Assembly: GCF_037893015.1 (NCBI RefSeq)
Contig: NC_133660.1
Span: 162,620,937-162,684,936, forward strand
Origin: Macrotis lagotis
Lineage: Eukaryota > Chordata > Mammalia > Peramelemorphia > Peramelidae
Length of the DNA stretch: 64,000 nt
Direction of reading: 5' to 3'
The translations under genes were made by a program, and so were the position numbers. The first letter of the stretch is position 1. The number at the start of each line of letters is the position of its first letter. The notes beneath the pieces were generated by a model, which was not told where the DNA came from, searched no databases, and was given only the letters and a program-made list of their open reading frames with translations. Positions 1 through 12,108 of this stretch are shown here, piece by piece.

Positions 1-660
1 ACATAAATCAGATTCCAGGAAACACAAGCAGCTGGGTCAGGGAGGGAGAGGAACTAGGAAATTCCTTCTTCAAGGAAGGTAGAATTTGAACCTGAAGGAA
101 GCCAGAAAAGCCCAGAGGAGGAGGTGGTGAGAAAGGAGAGAATTCCAGACATGGCAAAGTCATTGAAAAGGCAATGAGTTGGGAGATGCAATGCAGGAAG
201 ATCACTTTGACAGTTGGGTGGAGGATGGACTGGATCATGGGTGCCAGGAGACCAATCAACAGGCTTTCAAATAGTCCATTTGAAAGGTGATAGGACTTGC
301 ATCTGGGGTGGCAGTATCAGAGAAGAGAAAGGGTGTGGGTCTGGGCAATGTTGAGAATTCAGAAAGGACAGGACTGATGGGACTTAGAAGTCTACCAATT
401 GAGGTAATGGATGGAAGAGTTAAAGATGAGGTCTGGGTGACTGATGGTGCTAAGTGGGAAGTCAGAAGTAGAGGAGTTGGGGGGGAGAGAGATGAGTTGT
501 TTTGTACATGCTGATTTTGAAATGTCTACAATTCAAAGCTGAAGATTCAAGATTAGAGTTCAGAACAAGATCAATAGATCTGTGAATCTTTTGCAGAGAA
601 AAAGAAGAGAAGTCCAAGGGCAGTCTTGGGAGAGAGTTTGGAAGCACCTAAAAACTTACC
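1..660 (-). mobile_element. L2 LINE fragment
   Basis: A purine-rich plus strand with 'gaaggaagccagaaaagccc' and 'gagaattccagacatgg' followed by 'ggaggatggactgg' matches antisense L2 ORF2 3' half. It runs off the left edge. Confidence 0.65.
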
Positions 661-835
661 AAGAATACACCCCTTCACCCAAGCAAGATGGTGTTATTTT
701 CAGAGGAGTGTAGTAAAAGAAAACAAAAGCTACAAAAGAACATTCTGATGGCTCACCGATTTCTGTGAGTTATGAATAATAACATGTAGCTAAGGACAAA
801 ATTTCACTTGCTTATGGAAACAAAGTGTAGGGCAG

Positions 836-1020
836 AAGTTTTAAACTTTTTTCATCTAGGACCCTTTTGGAAATCTGGTAAACCTATGGATCTCTTCTCA
901 GAGGAGTACTTTTAAATGCAAAAAGTAAAATATGTCCAATTACAAATTATATTGAAATGCAACTCTCTCTATCAATCAATATTTTTTTTAAAGTTCATGA
1001 ACCTCAGATTAAGAACTAGG
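836..1020 (+). mobile_element. hAT-Charlie-like non-autonomous DNA transposon remnant
   Basis: Imperfect inverted ends 'aagttttaaacttttttc' and 'cagattaagaactag', with 'acctatggatctcttctcag' inside, resemble a mammalian hAT element starting CAGGGGTTCTTAACC. Similar remnants lie at 4990-5140, 18600-18680, 30945-31165, 39270-39475, 41400-41605 and 42585-42740. Confidence 0.5.
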
Positions 1021-1340
1021 ATAAATGTAAAAAAATGATACTTTGGAAACATAATCAAAATTCCTGCACTAATTATAAATATCAACTAGTAAATAGATGG
1101 AAAAGTTAAATATAATTTTTGAGGGTCAGGATGGTCCTCTGTTTCTATGGGTGTCACTAGCACAGAATGGTATCAGCACCGGACCTCTCTCTGAGGTACA
1201 AGTGCCATCACTGCAATGAAGGGATAATGTGTTTTTTTCAGTGCTTATGTTCATGACACTGTGCTAAACACTGGGGATACAAACCAGAAAGTGGGACAGT
1301 CTGGGCTGTCAAGGTGCATGCATTCTAATGGGGGTGTCAA

Positions 1341-2305
1341 CACCTACAAGAGAATTCAGAGGCCAGTCAAATGGAAAGGTCTCTTTGTCCTTATGGTACA
1401 GCAGGGGCACTGTATGGGGCAGATGAGAATGCATTTCTTTAGTAACATTTCTGCTAATAAAATCCTACCTGTTTCTGATATTGGCTCATGAAACAGAACC
1501 AGTAACTTTGGTGAGAAGAATTTTCTTTTCTGGTCTTCAGGAGTTGTGACCGGAGCACCTTTGAAGCAATTGCTGGGCAGTATCTTCTCAAGGTTGGCTT
1601 CCCAGGATGATCCTGAAAGCAATTGAAGCATTGCTTTCCCATAGGCTCCTGGGTCCAGGGTCCTGGGATGTCCCCATCAGGAGCTGAGGGAAGATGGTGG
1701 TTGATTGGCATGGTTTAATCTGCCTGGTGCTTGTTGCCTCCTGATTCTCCTCTAGGTTGCCAGGCAGCTAGGATGGTGACTGGTTGGTTGTCTGTTGGTG
1801 GGGATGGCTGTGCCTTTCTTTCCAATAGTTGTTTCCCTTGATGATGGCTATGAGGATTGGCATGAAAACAGAAAAGGTGGTCTGGGGGCCTATTGCTGAA
1901 CTTCATCTCTAAATGCTTCATTGCCATGTGACCCTTGGTCCTAGAAGATCACTCTTAACTCTATTGGAGCTCAAAATCTGGCATACCCTACTAAATCAAC
2001 TTTTAAGGACCATCTTATAAGTTTAAGAGGCCCTGTAATTTGGAATCACATTTCCTTGAAGTATTGACTTCAGGTATTTTTTCTGGGTAATTAATAATCA
2101 ATTTATTCTTTATGACTAGCAAATAATTAATAGATTGTAGTTAGTGACTTTCTCTAATAAACCAAAGATTATCACTTTCAGTTATTTTGGTAACAAATGA
2201 GAGGGTTAGTTTGTCTCTTTGGAAATCTGAATCACATACTATTATAATGAGCAAGTTCCTCTTCTATAATCTTAACTCCTTCCCCATCAAGATCCTTGGG
2301 AGCCA
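1341..2305. other. No gene seen; possibly unique DNA
   Basis: A short L2-like 3' end ('gctaaacactggggatacaa') precedes it. The part at 1480-1930 is less AT-rich than its surroundings and matches no repeat I know. No convincing splice-flanked ORF. Confidence 0.5.
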
Positions 2306-2309
2306 AAAG

Positions 2310-2410
2310 CTGTTGTATGAATCTATCTTGGTATTCTGGTACCTATCACAATGTTTTGCACAAAGCACATGCTTAATAAATATTTGTGGAATTGAATTGG
2401 TTGAATTAAT
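2310..2410 (+). mobile_element. L2 3' terminus
   Basis: 'gcacatgcttaataaatatt' followed by a short GAATTG repeat is the characteristic L2 3' end. Similar termini lie at 22165-22240 and 51405-51500. Confidence 0.65.
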
Positions 2411-3225
2411 TAAAATGGTTTTCATTGGCAAATTTAACAATATAAATAACTGTACATGGATATTGTCTGGATAAATAGTTCTCAGTAGGTTTAAATGAAT
2501 GAGTTTTACTCATTCCAAATCTAATCTGAAGATTATTTGTTGGCTGCTACTATATTTCTCTCTTTTGAATCACAGTTTATTTAATTAAAACTGCATGAAG
2601 ATTTAAACGATGATTGATATGATTTTTTCCAAAACAGATGGCTTTACATTCAGTATTTCGGAAATGCTTGCAGAAATTCCCTCCTCCCATAGTCGGTTTA
2701 AGTGATTCATGGAAACAATTATTTAACCAAAGAGATTTATTTCATAATAAGGACCTTTGTTAAAAAGTGCTGAGACATCATTGGGATCACTGGGCTCCTT
2801 CTCAGGAAGTGGTGGTCTCCTGGTCATGCTGAACCTGTGACTCATTGAATCTGTACCTTAGAAATGGAGGTTTGTATTTTAGAGCAGTAGATAAATTTTA
2901 GGTCAGGCTGTGGGATTATAATTACAAATGAAATCTTCACAGTGCCTTGTAAAGGGTACTGAATGTGTTAGTTTGAGATGCTTGGCAGCTAGATGACTGG
3001 GATTAAAACAACACATGGAGTCTCTTGGTGTTCTACATATAATAGGTGATTGATAAGAATCAGTCATAAGCAAGGAGAAAGAACAAAAGAGTAGATGGAG
3101 AAAGACTAGAAAGGAGTGAAAGAAAAAAAGAAGAGCTAGATAGCAAAAAAAATACATGATATTTGCAACTTCCTAAAGTTTATGGATAAATCATTTCCCT
3201 GTTTCTATGATGAATGCTTAGTGGC
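2411..3225. other. No gene seen
   Basis: AT-rich, no recognised repeat or coding signal. Confidence 0.5.
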
Positions 3226-3229
3226 TACT

Positions 3230-3719
3230 TATAGCCCATTGAATAAGATACAAACATATCTGTTTGATATTGAAGGTCTTATCTAATCTGGCTACAACCT
3301 ACCTCTCCAGATTTATTTCACATTATTCTTATTCATGTACTTTATGTTTCAGCCAAGCTGGCCTATTTGCCATTTCTTGTACCCAGTATGCCATATGCTG
3401 TCTCTGTGCTTGCCATGGTCTGTGCCCATGTCTGTAATGCATCATCATCTCCACACTGTACAATTTTTAGTTTTCTTTAAGCTTCTACCCAAGTGCCACC
3501 TTCTGTAACCTTTCTGATTCCTCTCCTCCACCCCCCATTTTTCAGTGCTCCCTCCATTTACTTTGCTTTTACATAGCTTTTATTTCCTTATTCACATATT
3601 GTTTTTATTAACTAACTTTTTTATGTGTTATAACCTCCAAATTAAATATAAACTTGTTGAGGAAACGATTTCATTTTTGTTTTTGCATCATCACCACCAC
3701 CTAGCACAAAGTCTAATTC

Positions 3720-3720
<1 letters not shown>
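3230..3720 (+). mobile_element. L2 LINE C-terminal/3' UTR fragment
   Basis: Its landmarks are 'tatctaatctggctacaacc', 'gtttcagccaagctggcc', then 'ttctaacc'-like pyrimidine text and 'ctagcacaaagtcta' at the 3' end. The order matches L2. Confidence 0.65.
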
Positions 3721-3752
<32 letters not shown>

Positions 3753-3870
3753 AGAGAGAGCTTAAATTATCATATATATATTAGAGAGAGAGAGCTGAAA
3801 TTATCATATATATATATATATATATATATTAGAGAGACAGACAGAGAGAGCTTAAATTATCAGAATTTAG
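3721..3870 (+). repeat. Three-unit AT/AGAG minisatellite
   Basis: The unit is a (TA)n tract, then 'ttagagagag', then 'cttaaattatca'. It repeats three times with differing TA and GA lengths. The third unit has 'gagacagacagagagag'. Confidence 0.85.
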
Positions 3871-3884
3871 AGTAGTACTTATCA

Positions 3885-4125
3885 TTTGTTCATTTTCATT
3901 GTGTCCAATTCTTTGTGACCTCAATTTGGTGTTTTCTTTGGCACAGATACTGGGGCAGTTTACTATTTCTTTCTCCAGCTCATTTTAGAGATGAGAAAAC
4001 TGAGACAAAGTTAAGTGACTTGCCCATGGTCACACAACTAGTGTCTGAGGCTGGATTTGAATTCAGAAGATGACTTCCTGACTCCAGGCCAGCATTCTAT
4101 GTACTATATCTGGTGCCTTCTTATA
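3885..4125 (-). mobile_element. MAR1-type tRNA-RTE SINE
   Basis: It starts with the RTE-like tail 'gtgtccaattctttgtgacc', then 'ctccagctcattttagag', then the CORE-like 'cttgcccatggtcacacaac', and ends near the tRNA head. The order matches MAR1, a marsupial SINE that relies on RTE machinery. Confidence 0.75.
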
Positions 4126-5448
4126 GTTCATTTATACCATAAAAGTATATTTTATACACCCCGTAGTGTAATTCTTATAGTCCATAAGTGTGTGCATATT
4201 TAATACATTTTTATCATATTGAGTTGGATTATAGTGGCATTTAACTTGTGTCTTTAAAGCATTTTGTTAATTGTAAAAATCACTGGATGCTCATAACAAA
4301 AGTGAGAGATAAGAAACGTAAGTGTGTTCATTTCCATTTTTTAACTGTGGACAAGTAGACTCAAAGTGGTTAAAAGACTTGGACAAGAATACATGGTGAG
4401 TCAGTGACACAGTGGGATTGGAACTGGATCATCTGACCTCAAGACTAGCATCCTTTATATTACTCCATATATCTTCTTACAAGATAGAAATGATATATGG
4501 TAGTATATTCTAAAAGAAGGAGAGCTGTACAATGTTGCATGTGAACATGATTCCTTTCTTATCTTTACTATTATGTCTTTTGTGGGGACAGAGAGGGGAA
4601 AGAAATTTGGGAAACCCTTCTCGGTCACTTCTGTTACTGTTCATCACTCAAGTTCACCTAATGAGTTTCTCCAGAGTTTCTAATCTTCAAGTAATACTCA
4701 GAGATTATCAAGGAAGAAGCATCTGGTTTCCTCCCCAAGTTCTGCATTCTGAACTCCCTTTATTAGAGAGCTTCTTTTTTCCTTCCAACAAATCCAAGGA
4801 TCTTCTTTGCTTCTGGTCAAATCATTTTAAGTTTGTAATCTTAAGAAACCATGGCCTCTAGATGTATTTCCTTTCACTCCAGTTTTATAATTGGCTTGTA
4901 GATGAAGTATATTTCAATGAAAAGAGCACCAGGCAACCTCCTAGAGCCTCAGTTTCCTCATTTTATAATTTTTTGTATATCTTTTGTGTTCATAGTTTTA
5001 TGTACATCTTTTGTAAATCTATTTCAATAAAATTGTTTTTGTAAGTCTCCATATTTTATTTTATGAATTTGAAAAAATTATTCTGAGAAAAACTGCCAAA
5101 AAGAATCATGATACAAAAAAGGTTAAGAAGACCTAAATTCTAGGCTACTGTCACTGCTTTTCTCCCCTGTTTCATCCTTTTAGTTAAATCTATTTGTGTG
5201 GGGAAAAAAAATCAACCTTTATAAATAATGACAATAACTACATGAGAATCTTGTCTTATTTTTAGAAAGGAGTTTTGAAGATGATATGAGGCACAAATAG
5301 TGATGATGGTGGGATTCCATGGCTACCAGAAGAAGAAAAAGGTTGAGAACTGTCTTCCCAAATTGCATAATAGTACATGTTTTGAGAACATTTACAATTT
5401 TCTCCCATTTATAAAATTCAACAGTAATTGAAAATGAACATTCCCATC

Positions 5449-6707
5449 CTATACCAAGATGAGATCAAAATGGGTACAGGATTTAGATATAAAAGACAAT
5501 ATTATAAGCAAATTAGGAGAACAAGGAATAGTTTACCTGTCAGATTTATGGAAAGGGGAGCAGTTTAGGAACAAGAAAGAGATAGAGAACAGAATTTTGA
5601 ATACATTAAATTAAAAAGTTTTTACATAAACAAAACCACTCTAACCAAAATCAAAAGAAATGTAGTAAATTGGGAAACAATATTTACAACTAGTATTTCT
5701 GACAAAGGACTCATTTCTAAAATATATAGAGAACTGTGTCAAATTTATAAAAAAAAGCAAGTCATTCCCCAATTGACAAATAGTCAAAGGATATGCAAAG
5801 GCAATTTTCAGATGAGGAAATCAAAGCTATCTATAGTCATATGAAAAATTGCTCTAAATCACTAATTATTAAGGAAATGCAAATTAAAGCATCTCTGAGG
5901 TACCACCTCACACCTCTCAGACTGGCCAATATGACCAGAAAGGACAATGATCAATATTGGAAGGGATGTGGGAAATTTGGGACACTAATACATTGTTAGT
6001 GGAGCTGTGAACTCATCCCACCTTTCTGGAGAGCAATTTGGAATTATGCCCAAAAGGCAACAAAAATATGCATTCCCTTTAATCCAGCAACAACACTACT
6101 GGATCTATACTTTGAAGAGATTATGAAAAAGGGTAAAAACATCACTTGAACAAAAAATATTCATAGCAGCCCTGTTTGTGGTGGCAAAGTATTGCAAATT
6201 GAGTGAATGTCCATTGGTTGGGGAATGGCTGAACAAACCATGGTATATGTATATCATGGAACACTATTGTTCTATTAGAAAGCAGGAAGGATGAGAATTC
6301 AGGAAAGCCTGGAAGGATTTGCATGAACTGATGCTGAGCAAGATGAGCAGAACCAGAAGAACATTGTACACCCTAAAAGCAACATGGGATGATGATCAAT
6401 CTTAATGAACTTGCTCACTCCATCAGTGACAATCAGGGACAATTTTAGGGTATCTGTGATGGAGAAGTCCATTTGTATCCAGAGAAAGAATTGTGGAGTT
6501 TAAACGAAGACCAAAGATTATTATCTTCAATTTTTTTCTCTCAATATAGTCAATTTTGATATATACATATTATGGAAGCAAATGTAAAGACTATCAGATT
6601 GTCTTCTGTTGGGGGAGGGGGAGGGAAAAATTGTGAAAATCAAAACCTTGCAAAAAAAATTGGTAGAAACTACTGTTGTATATAACTGGAAAACAAAATA
6701 TTAAAAA
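5449..6707 (+). mobile_element. 5'-truncated L1 (ORF2 C-terminus plus 3' UTR) with target-site duplication
   Basis: This is an L1 insertion truncated within ORF2. The direct repeat 'aaaatgaacattcccatc' (5431-5448) recurs with one base missing after the tail (6709-6725). The implied bottom-strand cut is TTTT/C, close to the L1 endonuclease preference. The 3' UTR has a G-rich tract near 6610 ('gggggagggggaggg') and an A-rich tail at 6690-6707. Confidence 0.92.
5453..6400 (+). pseudogene. L1 ORF2p C-terminal fragment
   Basis: It reads SKWVQDLDIKDNIISKLGEQ near 5465, then in a second frame (5793-5999) FSDEEIKAIYSHMKNCSKSL, IKEMQIKASLRYHLTPLRLA and YWKGCGKFGTLIHC. These match the mammalian L1 ORF2p C-terminal Cys-rich region. 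Frames are broken, and a downstream stretch resembling MEHYCSIRKQEG lies near 6260. The endonuclease and polymerase domains are absent because of 5' truncation. It is a non-functional fossil. Confidence 0.88.
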
Positions 6708-6725
6708 GAAAATGAACATTCCATC

Positions 6726-7200
6726 AATTCTAATAAAGTACCTTAAAATATACTTTCTTTTATTATTTTCCTATAATCAGATATCAAAAAGAAAAAGAAA
6801 ATGGGACAAGATGATGAAGAATGAACCTGGAGCTCATTATTTGTCTTTACAATTCCTCATGTCTCCTCATTAACCCACAAAACTCAACAAGACTTAGAAA
6901 TGGTGCCTGGGGGAAGCAATTTCAAAAGACTGGAGGGTAACGTGCTTCAGTGCCTGAAGACTTTAGATGCTTATCCAAATATGTTCAGATCTCTTTGTTC
7001 TGGGGATCAGGATGACCATCTCACCAGGTTGATCTCTTGGGACTAGCTTACTGACTTGTATGACCCTGGGAAAGCCACTTAATCCTTCTTGGCCTAACTC
7101 TATTACTGCACTTAAGAGGCAGGGCTAATTCATGAAATTCACTCTAGGGAATCATTGGGGGAGATATTTTGATAGAAATAATTTTTAGCCATTAGAAGAT
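6726..7200. other. No gene seen; MIR fragment at 7030-7130
   Basis: Apart from the MIR-like text 'tatgaccctgggaaagccac' nothing is recognised. Confidence 0.5.
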
Positions 7201-7204
7201 AGAA

Positions 7205-7690
7205 ATAATTCAATTCAAGGAATATTTGTTAAGCTTTGGCTTTGTATGTAGTAGTGTCCTGGGCAAAGGGCACTGGAGACAAAACTTCTGCCCTTAAGAG
7301 TGTCATTGAAGAGCCAAGTTTTATTAAAAAAGAAAAGCAGATAGGTTAATTTATAATTATGAGTAATATGGCCATAAAACATAGGAGTTCAAGGAGATCT
7401 TGTATGGTAAGTAGTTGTGTGAAGGATGGATTGCAGTGGGTAGAGAAAAGGGGAGACACTAGTTAGAGGTTGTATCAATAATCTGGACAGAAAGTTCTAA
7501 GATATTACCAATGGAAATATAAAAGAAGGGACATATATCTGAGGTTTTTTTGAATGTAAAAATAAAGTTTTGGTAACTATTTGGATGAAAGGCGAGGGAG
7601 GAAGAAGAATTAAATATGACATCATGTTTTCTAGGAAGGAAAATGGTACATGGTGGAATCATTGATAGAAAATAGGGAAGTCAGAAGTAC
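7205..7690 (-). mobile_element. L2 LINE 3' fragment
   Basis: It begins 'caaggaatatttgttaagc' (the antisense L2 3' end) and passes through 'gcccttaagagtgtc' to 'aaggatggattgcagtggg'. It is diverged. Confidence 0.6.
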
Positions 7691-7842
7691 TGTACTGAAT
7701 TTTTGGTGGGGAAAAAAATAAATTCTGTCTAGTACTTGGCACCTTACCTATGTAGCACTGAATAAATTCTTGACTGACTATTTTGAACTAAGGCATACCT
7801 TCTCTTTTCTCTTGAGGGCATCTTCCTCTTTCCACTTAAATA

Positions 7843-7995
7843 CTTTTTATTTTTTTATTGCAAGGCAAATGGGGTTAAGTGGCTTGCCTAAGGCCACAAA
7901 GCTAGGTAATTATTAAGTGTCTGAGGCTGGATTTGAACTTAGGTACTCCTGACTCCAGGGCCGGTGCTCTATTCACTGCACCACCTAGCCTCCCC
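7843..7995 (-). mobile_element. WSINE1-type tRNA-derived SINE
   Basis: It is full length. It opens with a T-rich tail and 'gcaaggcaaatggggttaag', and ends at the head 'accacctagcctcccc'. Imperfect flanking repeats 'tccacttaaata' and 'tccacttatata' mark the target site. The family is transcribed by RNA polymerase III and mobilised by L1. Confidence 0.9.
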
Positions 7996-8099
7996 TCCAC
8001 TTATATAGTTTTACCACTTTCGAATCATTCTTGTATGCAGTCAGTTTCCAAGTAGTGCTGATCCTAATTCTGCTTTTATGAATCTGTCCTTTCTTTATA

Positions 8100-8600
8100 C
8101 TCACACTCTCCTCTACTTCAGACTTCATCCCCTCTTGCCTTGACATATTGCAAGAGATTGCTAATTGGACTCTGCCTTTTCATACTGTTATGGAAGAATT
8201 AATCTTCCAAAACGACTTCCTAGTTAATATTCCTAAAGTCTAGATCTAACTATAGTACTAATCCTATTTACCAATGTTTCACTTTTCCATTTAGGATAGA
8301 CTTCAGACTCCCAGTCCCTTATATTGTATGCTACCCCTCATGCAATATTCCAATGAAACTATCCTTCTAGTTGTGCCTATTACATAATATTTCTTCTATA
8401 TTCATATTTTTGTACAAATTGACCCTCCTGTCTGCAGTGATTTCTCTCCTTGATCCTGTCTCAGGGAATATCTATTTTCCTTCAAAGTACTGGTAGCTAC
8501 CATCTTGCACATAATGCTTTTTTCTGATCTCATCAATTGTTAGAATTCTCTCCTTCTTGAAATTAAAGTGAACTACTTTATGCTTCATTATGTGCTTTAT
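8100..8600 (+). mobile_element. L2 LINE fragment
   Basis: The region 'tgccttgacatattgcaaga' through 'tttaggatagacttcagact' corresponds to the L2 ORF2 C-terminal region in sense orientation, heavily decayed. Confidence 0.5.
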
Positions 8601-8628
8601 TAACATATCTGTTGCTGTTCATCCTTTG

Positions 8629-9110
8629 TTTTTTCAAATAGGACCAATGACATTACTGGGTAATGTCTTGATTTTATTTGTGCATGAATTGGATTTAAGT
8701 GAAGCAGAATAACATAAAGTTGTCAGCTTCAATTTCTCTTCCAAAGTCACTGCAGTTCAGTGGCAAGGCAAAAGTCGGATGATTGGTGATAGCCAGAATG
8801 TGGTGGAAGACTTGATGTCTTCCATATCTAACCAAGCTCTAAGCACTCCATAATGCCCCCCTTTCATGACTGTTGAAACAAATTGTTCCCATCTGTCCAT
8901 TCCACCTGAAGAGATCTTTACATATTTTGGTAGACATCTTTCTACTCACCAATGAGTTTGAGGCCTATTGATTACCTTCAACCTGGCTTAGCCCATCTGT
9001 TGAGACAAATTTACTGGGGTGTAACCAATGGGAATGCTACAGGTTTTTGGAGTCACAGGTGAGGGTTGGGTGACAGGTGAATGCCAAAGATGAATGTGAG
9101 TAGTTTAGAA
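8629..9110 (+). repeat. Mid-length interspersed repeat, family not named ('tcctttgtt' type)
   Basis: The head 'catcctttgttttttcaaat' and 'gacattactgggtaatgtc', then 'tgaattggatttaagtgaag', are shared with the segments at 13540-13990 and 35505-35900 and, inverted, 36215-36350. The later part ('ggcttagcccatctgttgag') extends it to nearly 500 bp. I recognise it as a dispersed marsupial repeat but cannot name it securely. Confidence 0.6.
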
Positions 9111-9329
9111 AAGGACTTGGAAGCCTTCACACCAGAGAAGCAAATTCTCCTTGAACAATCCTCATGCTCCATTGACTTATCTAAATGCATGATACATCCC
9201 TCCAATAATATATGAAATCTTTGAGGGCAGGGACTATTGCTTTTGTCTTTGTATCAATGATACCTAGAACAAAGTTTTGAAATAGTCATTTATGTGTTTG
9301 TTGAATTGAATTGAATTTACATATGGGTC

Positions 9330-9725
9330 TTGATGGATGAACTTGCTAAAAGAGATATATAGAGAGAAGAAAATTGAGAACAGGACTTTGAGGGGTACCA
9401 TCATTAAGAAATTGGAAGAGAAACAGTGATGGAATCACCAAATAGGTGAAAGGAGAACCAGGAGAATATGGATTGTTATGGATTTAAAGGATAAGAGACT
9501 ATCAATGAGAGGGAGAGGAGATCAAGTGTCAAATGTTACAGAGGAGTCAAAGATGATGAAGAATGAGAAAAGCCCATTGGATTTGGTGATAAGGAGATCC
9601 TTGATGACCTTTGAGAGAGTAGTTTCCATGGAGAAATTTAGAGATATGGATGATGGGTCTAGTGTTGATGGATAGTTTACAAATTGTGTCAAATATCTTG
9701 TAATCAGTTTCTATTCAGCTGTACC
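9330..9725 (-). mobile_element. L2 LINE RT-domain fragment
   Basis: The plus strand 'atcaagtgtcaaatgttaca', followed by 'agcccattggatttggtgat', is the antisense of the L2 RT box also seen at 47200. An L2 3' end on the plus strand ('tttgagggcagggactattg') lies just before it (9200-9310). Confidence 0.65.
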
Positions 9726-10560
9726 ATGGTGAAAAGGAGGCCAAATATGGACATGTAGAATGCATTTCCATCCCATCATGAAGATGTGTTTTTTTGCCTT
9801 ATTCCTTCCTTCTTGGGTGGTAGTGGAAACCAAGGTCAGAATTAAGTTTCATTATTGTTCAATTTAGTATCAAGTTATATTCTTTCTTCCTTTTAAATCA
9901 ATACATACCTATTCCCACATGCTTCCTGTGTGATAATACTTGATAAATATTTATTGGAGCTGAGTTTTGTTAGATCTTTTCCCCAATATATATTTATTCA
10001 AGGGTTAGCACTTCTGAATTCTGAAGAATTACCACAAAGATTTACTATTATTTTTTCAGACTTTAGAAAATATTATTTGCATTATTTAGTGAAACACTAT
10101 TGGCATCTGGCTCATAAAAAAAAGACACCAAAATTTAATCTTAATTTCAGGTGCTAAGGTACTGTTCAGAGTGAAGATTATATTTTACATAAAACAATTT
10201 AAAATATCTTGGCATTTGCATGATACTTTACAAATGTCTTCTCAGTATCCTATTTTTTCATTTAACATACTACATGGGACATAATAAGAAATTTGAAAAT
10301 ATTTATTGAATTGGTTTTGATTTTAGAGAGGATTTAGAGGATTTAGATTCAGAGAGGATAAATCATCTCACAGTACTCAATGGGGAATTTAGGAACCAAG
10401 TGGCCATCTCCATATTCTCAGGTTATAGAAACATCCTATAATGCTTCACTTTGTAACTAGAGAGACAGCAGAACTTAGACTATAGGGCTGGACATGAAAT
10501 GAAAGAGAGACTGGGTTTGAATTTTACCTCTGATCTTTATTTTAAATATAAATTTATAAA
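9726..10560. other. No gene seen
   Basis: AT-rich unique-looking DNA with an old MIR piece near 10330-10480. Short ORFs lack coding character. Confidence 0.5.
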
Positions 10561-10595
10561 CAGGTGAATCAGAGGAGATTAGCTGAGAGGAACAA

Positions 10596-10598
<3 letters not shown>

Positions 10599-10637
<39 letters not shown>
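10599..10637 (+). repeat. (AT)n microsatellite
   Basis: This is an uninterrupted AT dinucleotide tract of about 38 bases. Confidence 0.95.
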
Positions 10638-10639
<2 letters not shown>

Positions 10640-11029
10640 CAAAGCATATTCAAGGACATTTTAATGGATGGTGCCAGCATTTTGGGGAATCAGAGTTGAG
10701 AGAAGCATCTAGACAAAGTTGCACTCTGAGTAATTATTATGTACAATTTTGGGTCAAAGAACAGAGGAAGAAATGTATTTCTCTCATTTTAATGAAGAGG
10801 CAGCAACTGCAAATGGGGAATGTGGCTTACATTGTCAGTCATGGTCACAGCATCTGAAGGATTTGTTTAATTTTTGTCTTTGTTATATGAAAGAATTGGG
10901 TTGGTGTAAGGGTAAAAATACCCTTTTTTGTGTAAAAAAACACAAAAGGAAGTCCCCTGCCCAAACAACTGTTGGACATTTCAAAGAGATAAATGTTGGC
11001 TTATTATAGGGAAAAACTTTTACCCATCA

Positions 11030-11335
11030 GAGGTGTCTAAGAATGGAACAAGCTACTTGGGAATATTAGCTGCCATTTGTAGAGCATCTTAAGATTTTGC
11101 ATACATATTCTCTCATTTGATTCTCACATGTCCCCTGGAGATGTACATTACTATTGATTTTTCCATATTAGGAAACTGAGACTGAGAGAGGTTTAATTCC
11201 TTGGCCAGGGTCATACAGTAATTATTGTGTCTAAGATTCTGAATTCCTGTGCTCCATTTAACATTCCACCTAACTGGAGGTCTTCAAGTTGAGGTTGGAT
11301 GACTACTCCTTTGTGGATATCAGAGAGCAGTCTAA
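11030..11335 (+). mobile_element. CR1/L3 LINE 3' fragment interrupted by a MIR
   Basis: The CR1/L3 text 'aatggaacaagctacttggg' stops near 11070. A MIR (11080-11275) follows. CR1/L3 text resumes with 'ctggaggtcttcaagttgag' and 'gttggatgactactcc'. Confidence 0.65.
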
Positions 11336-11479
11336 ATTTTGAGCCTCAGTTTCTTTATCTGTAAAATGGGTATAATAATATGGATAGTACCTATCTTATG
11401 ATGGGGGCTCCCCATTGACGTGATGTATTTGAAATGTTACAACTTTAAAATGCTATGTAAATGTTATGAGCAGTTTGTG

Positions 11480-12055
11480 TGCTAATAGGGCCCCAGTATT
11501 AATTATGGGCACATCAACTGTGTGCCTCACTCTTCTTTTTTATTACATGGAGCTTATTTTTCCTTTTAACTCTATTACAAATTCCATATGTGATTTTCCA
11601 AAACTGTCCTGTTTGTCTGTGATTACTTGTCTTTTCTTTTGTTTTCTTCCCTTTTTTGAGGGGAACCATATTCTTAACCTCCCTCTTCTTCTCTTCTTTC
11701 CCTTCCTTCCTGGAAAAAAGAAAAACAAAACCTTTATAAAAAACATTTATAGACAAGGCAAATAAACTCTCACATTGGTCTCTACTTTTTTTTCTAATTT
11801 AATTTAATATCCCCCCCTCCATTATATCCAAAAACAGTCACATGTTTCAACATTCACATAACAAAATCTTGAGTTTCAAATTCTCTCCCTTTCTTCTACC
11901 CCTCATTTGGACTCTACTTTCAAATGACTTTTCATTTCACATGCATATAATCGGTGTGTGGATGTTCCCATATAGTTGTAAGTCTGTCTTTTTTGCAAGA
12001 GAAGAGAAACAGTGGTATTTTCATGACTACAATCCTAATCCAAGAACTAATATAT
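11480..12055 (-). mobile_element. Old L1 3' UTR-like segment
   Basis: It is T/C-rich, with 'tctccctttcttctacccc' and 'aacattcacataac', like the pyrimidine-rich antisense L1 3' UTRs elsewhere in the window. It contains a short purine/pyrimidine low-complexity part (11640-11720). Family assignment is tentative. Confidence 0.4.
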
Positions 12056-12108
12056 AACAAAGATTATAAAATGATAGTTTTAGATCTGGAAGGAATCTGA
12101 GAGATCAA

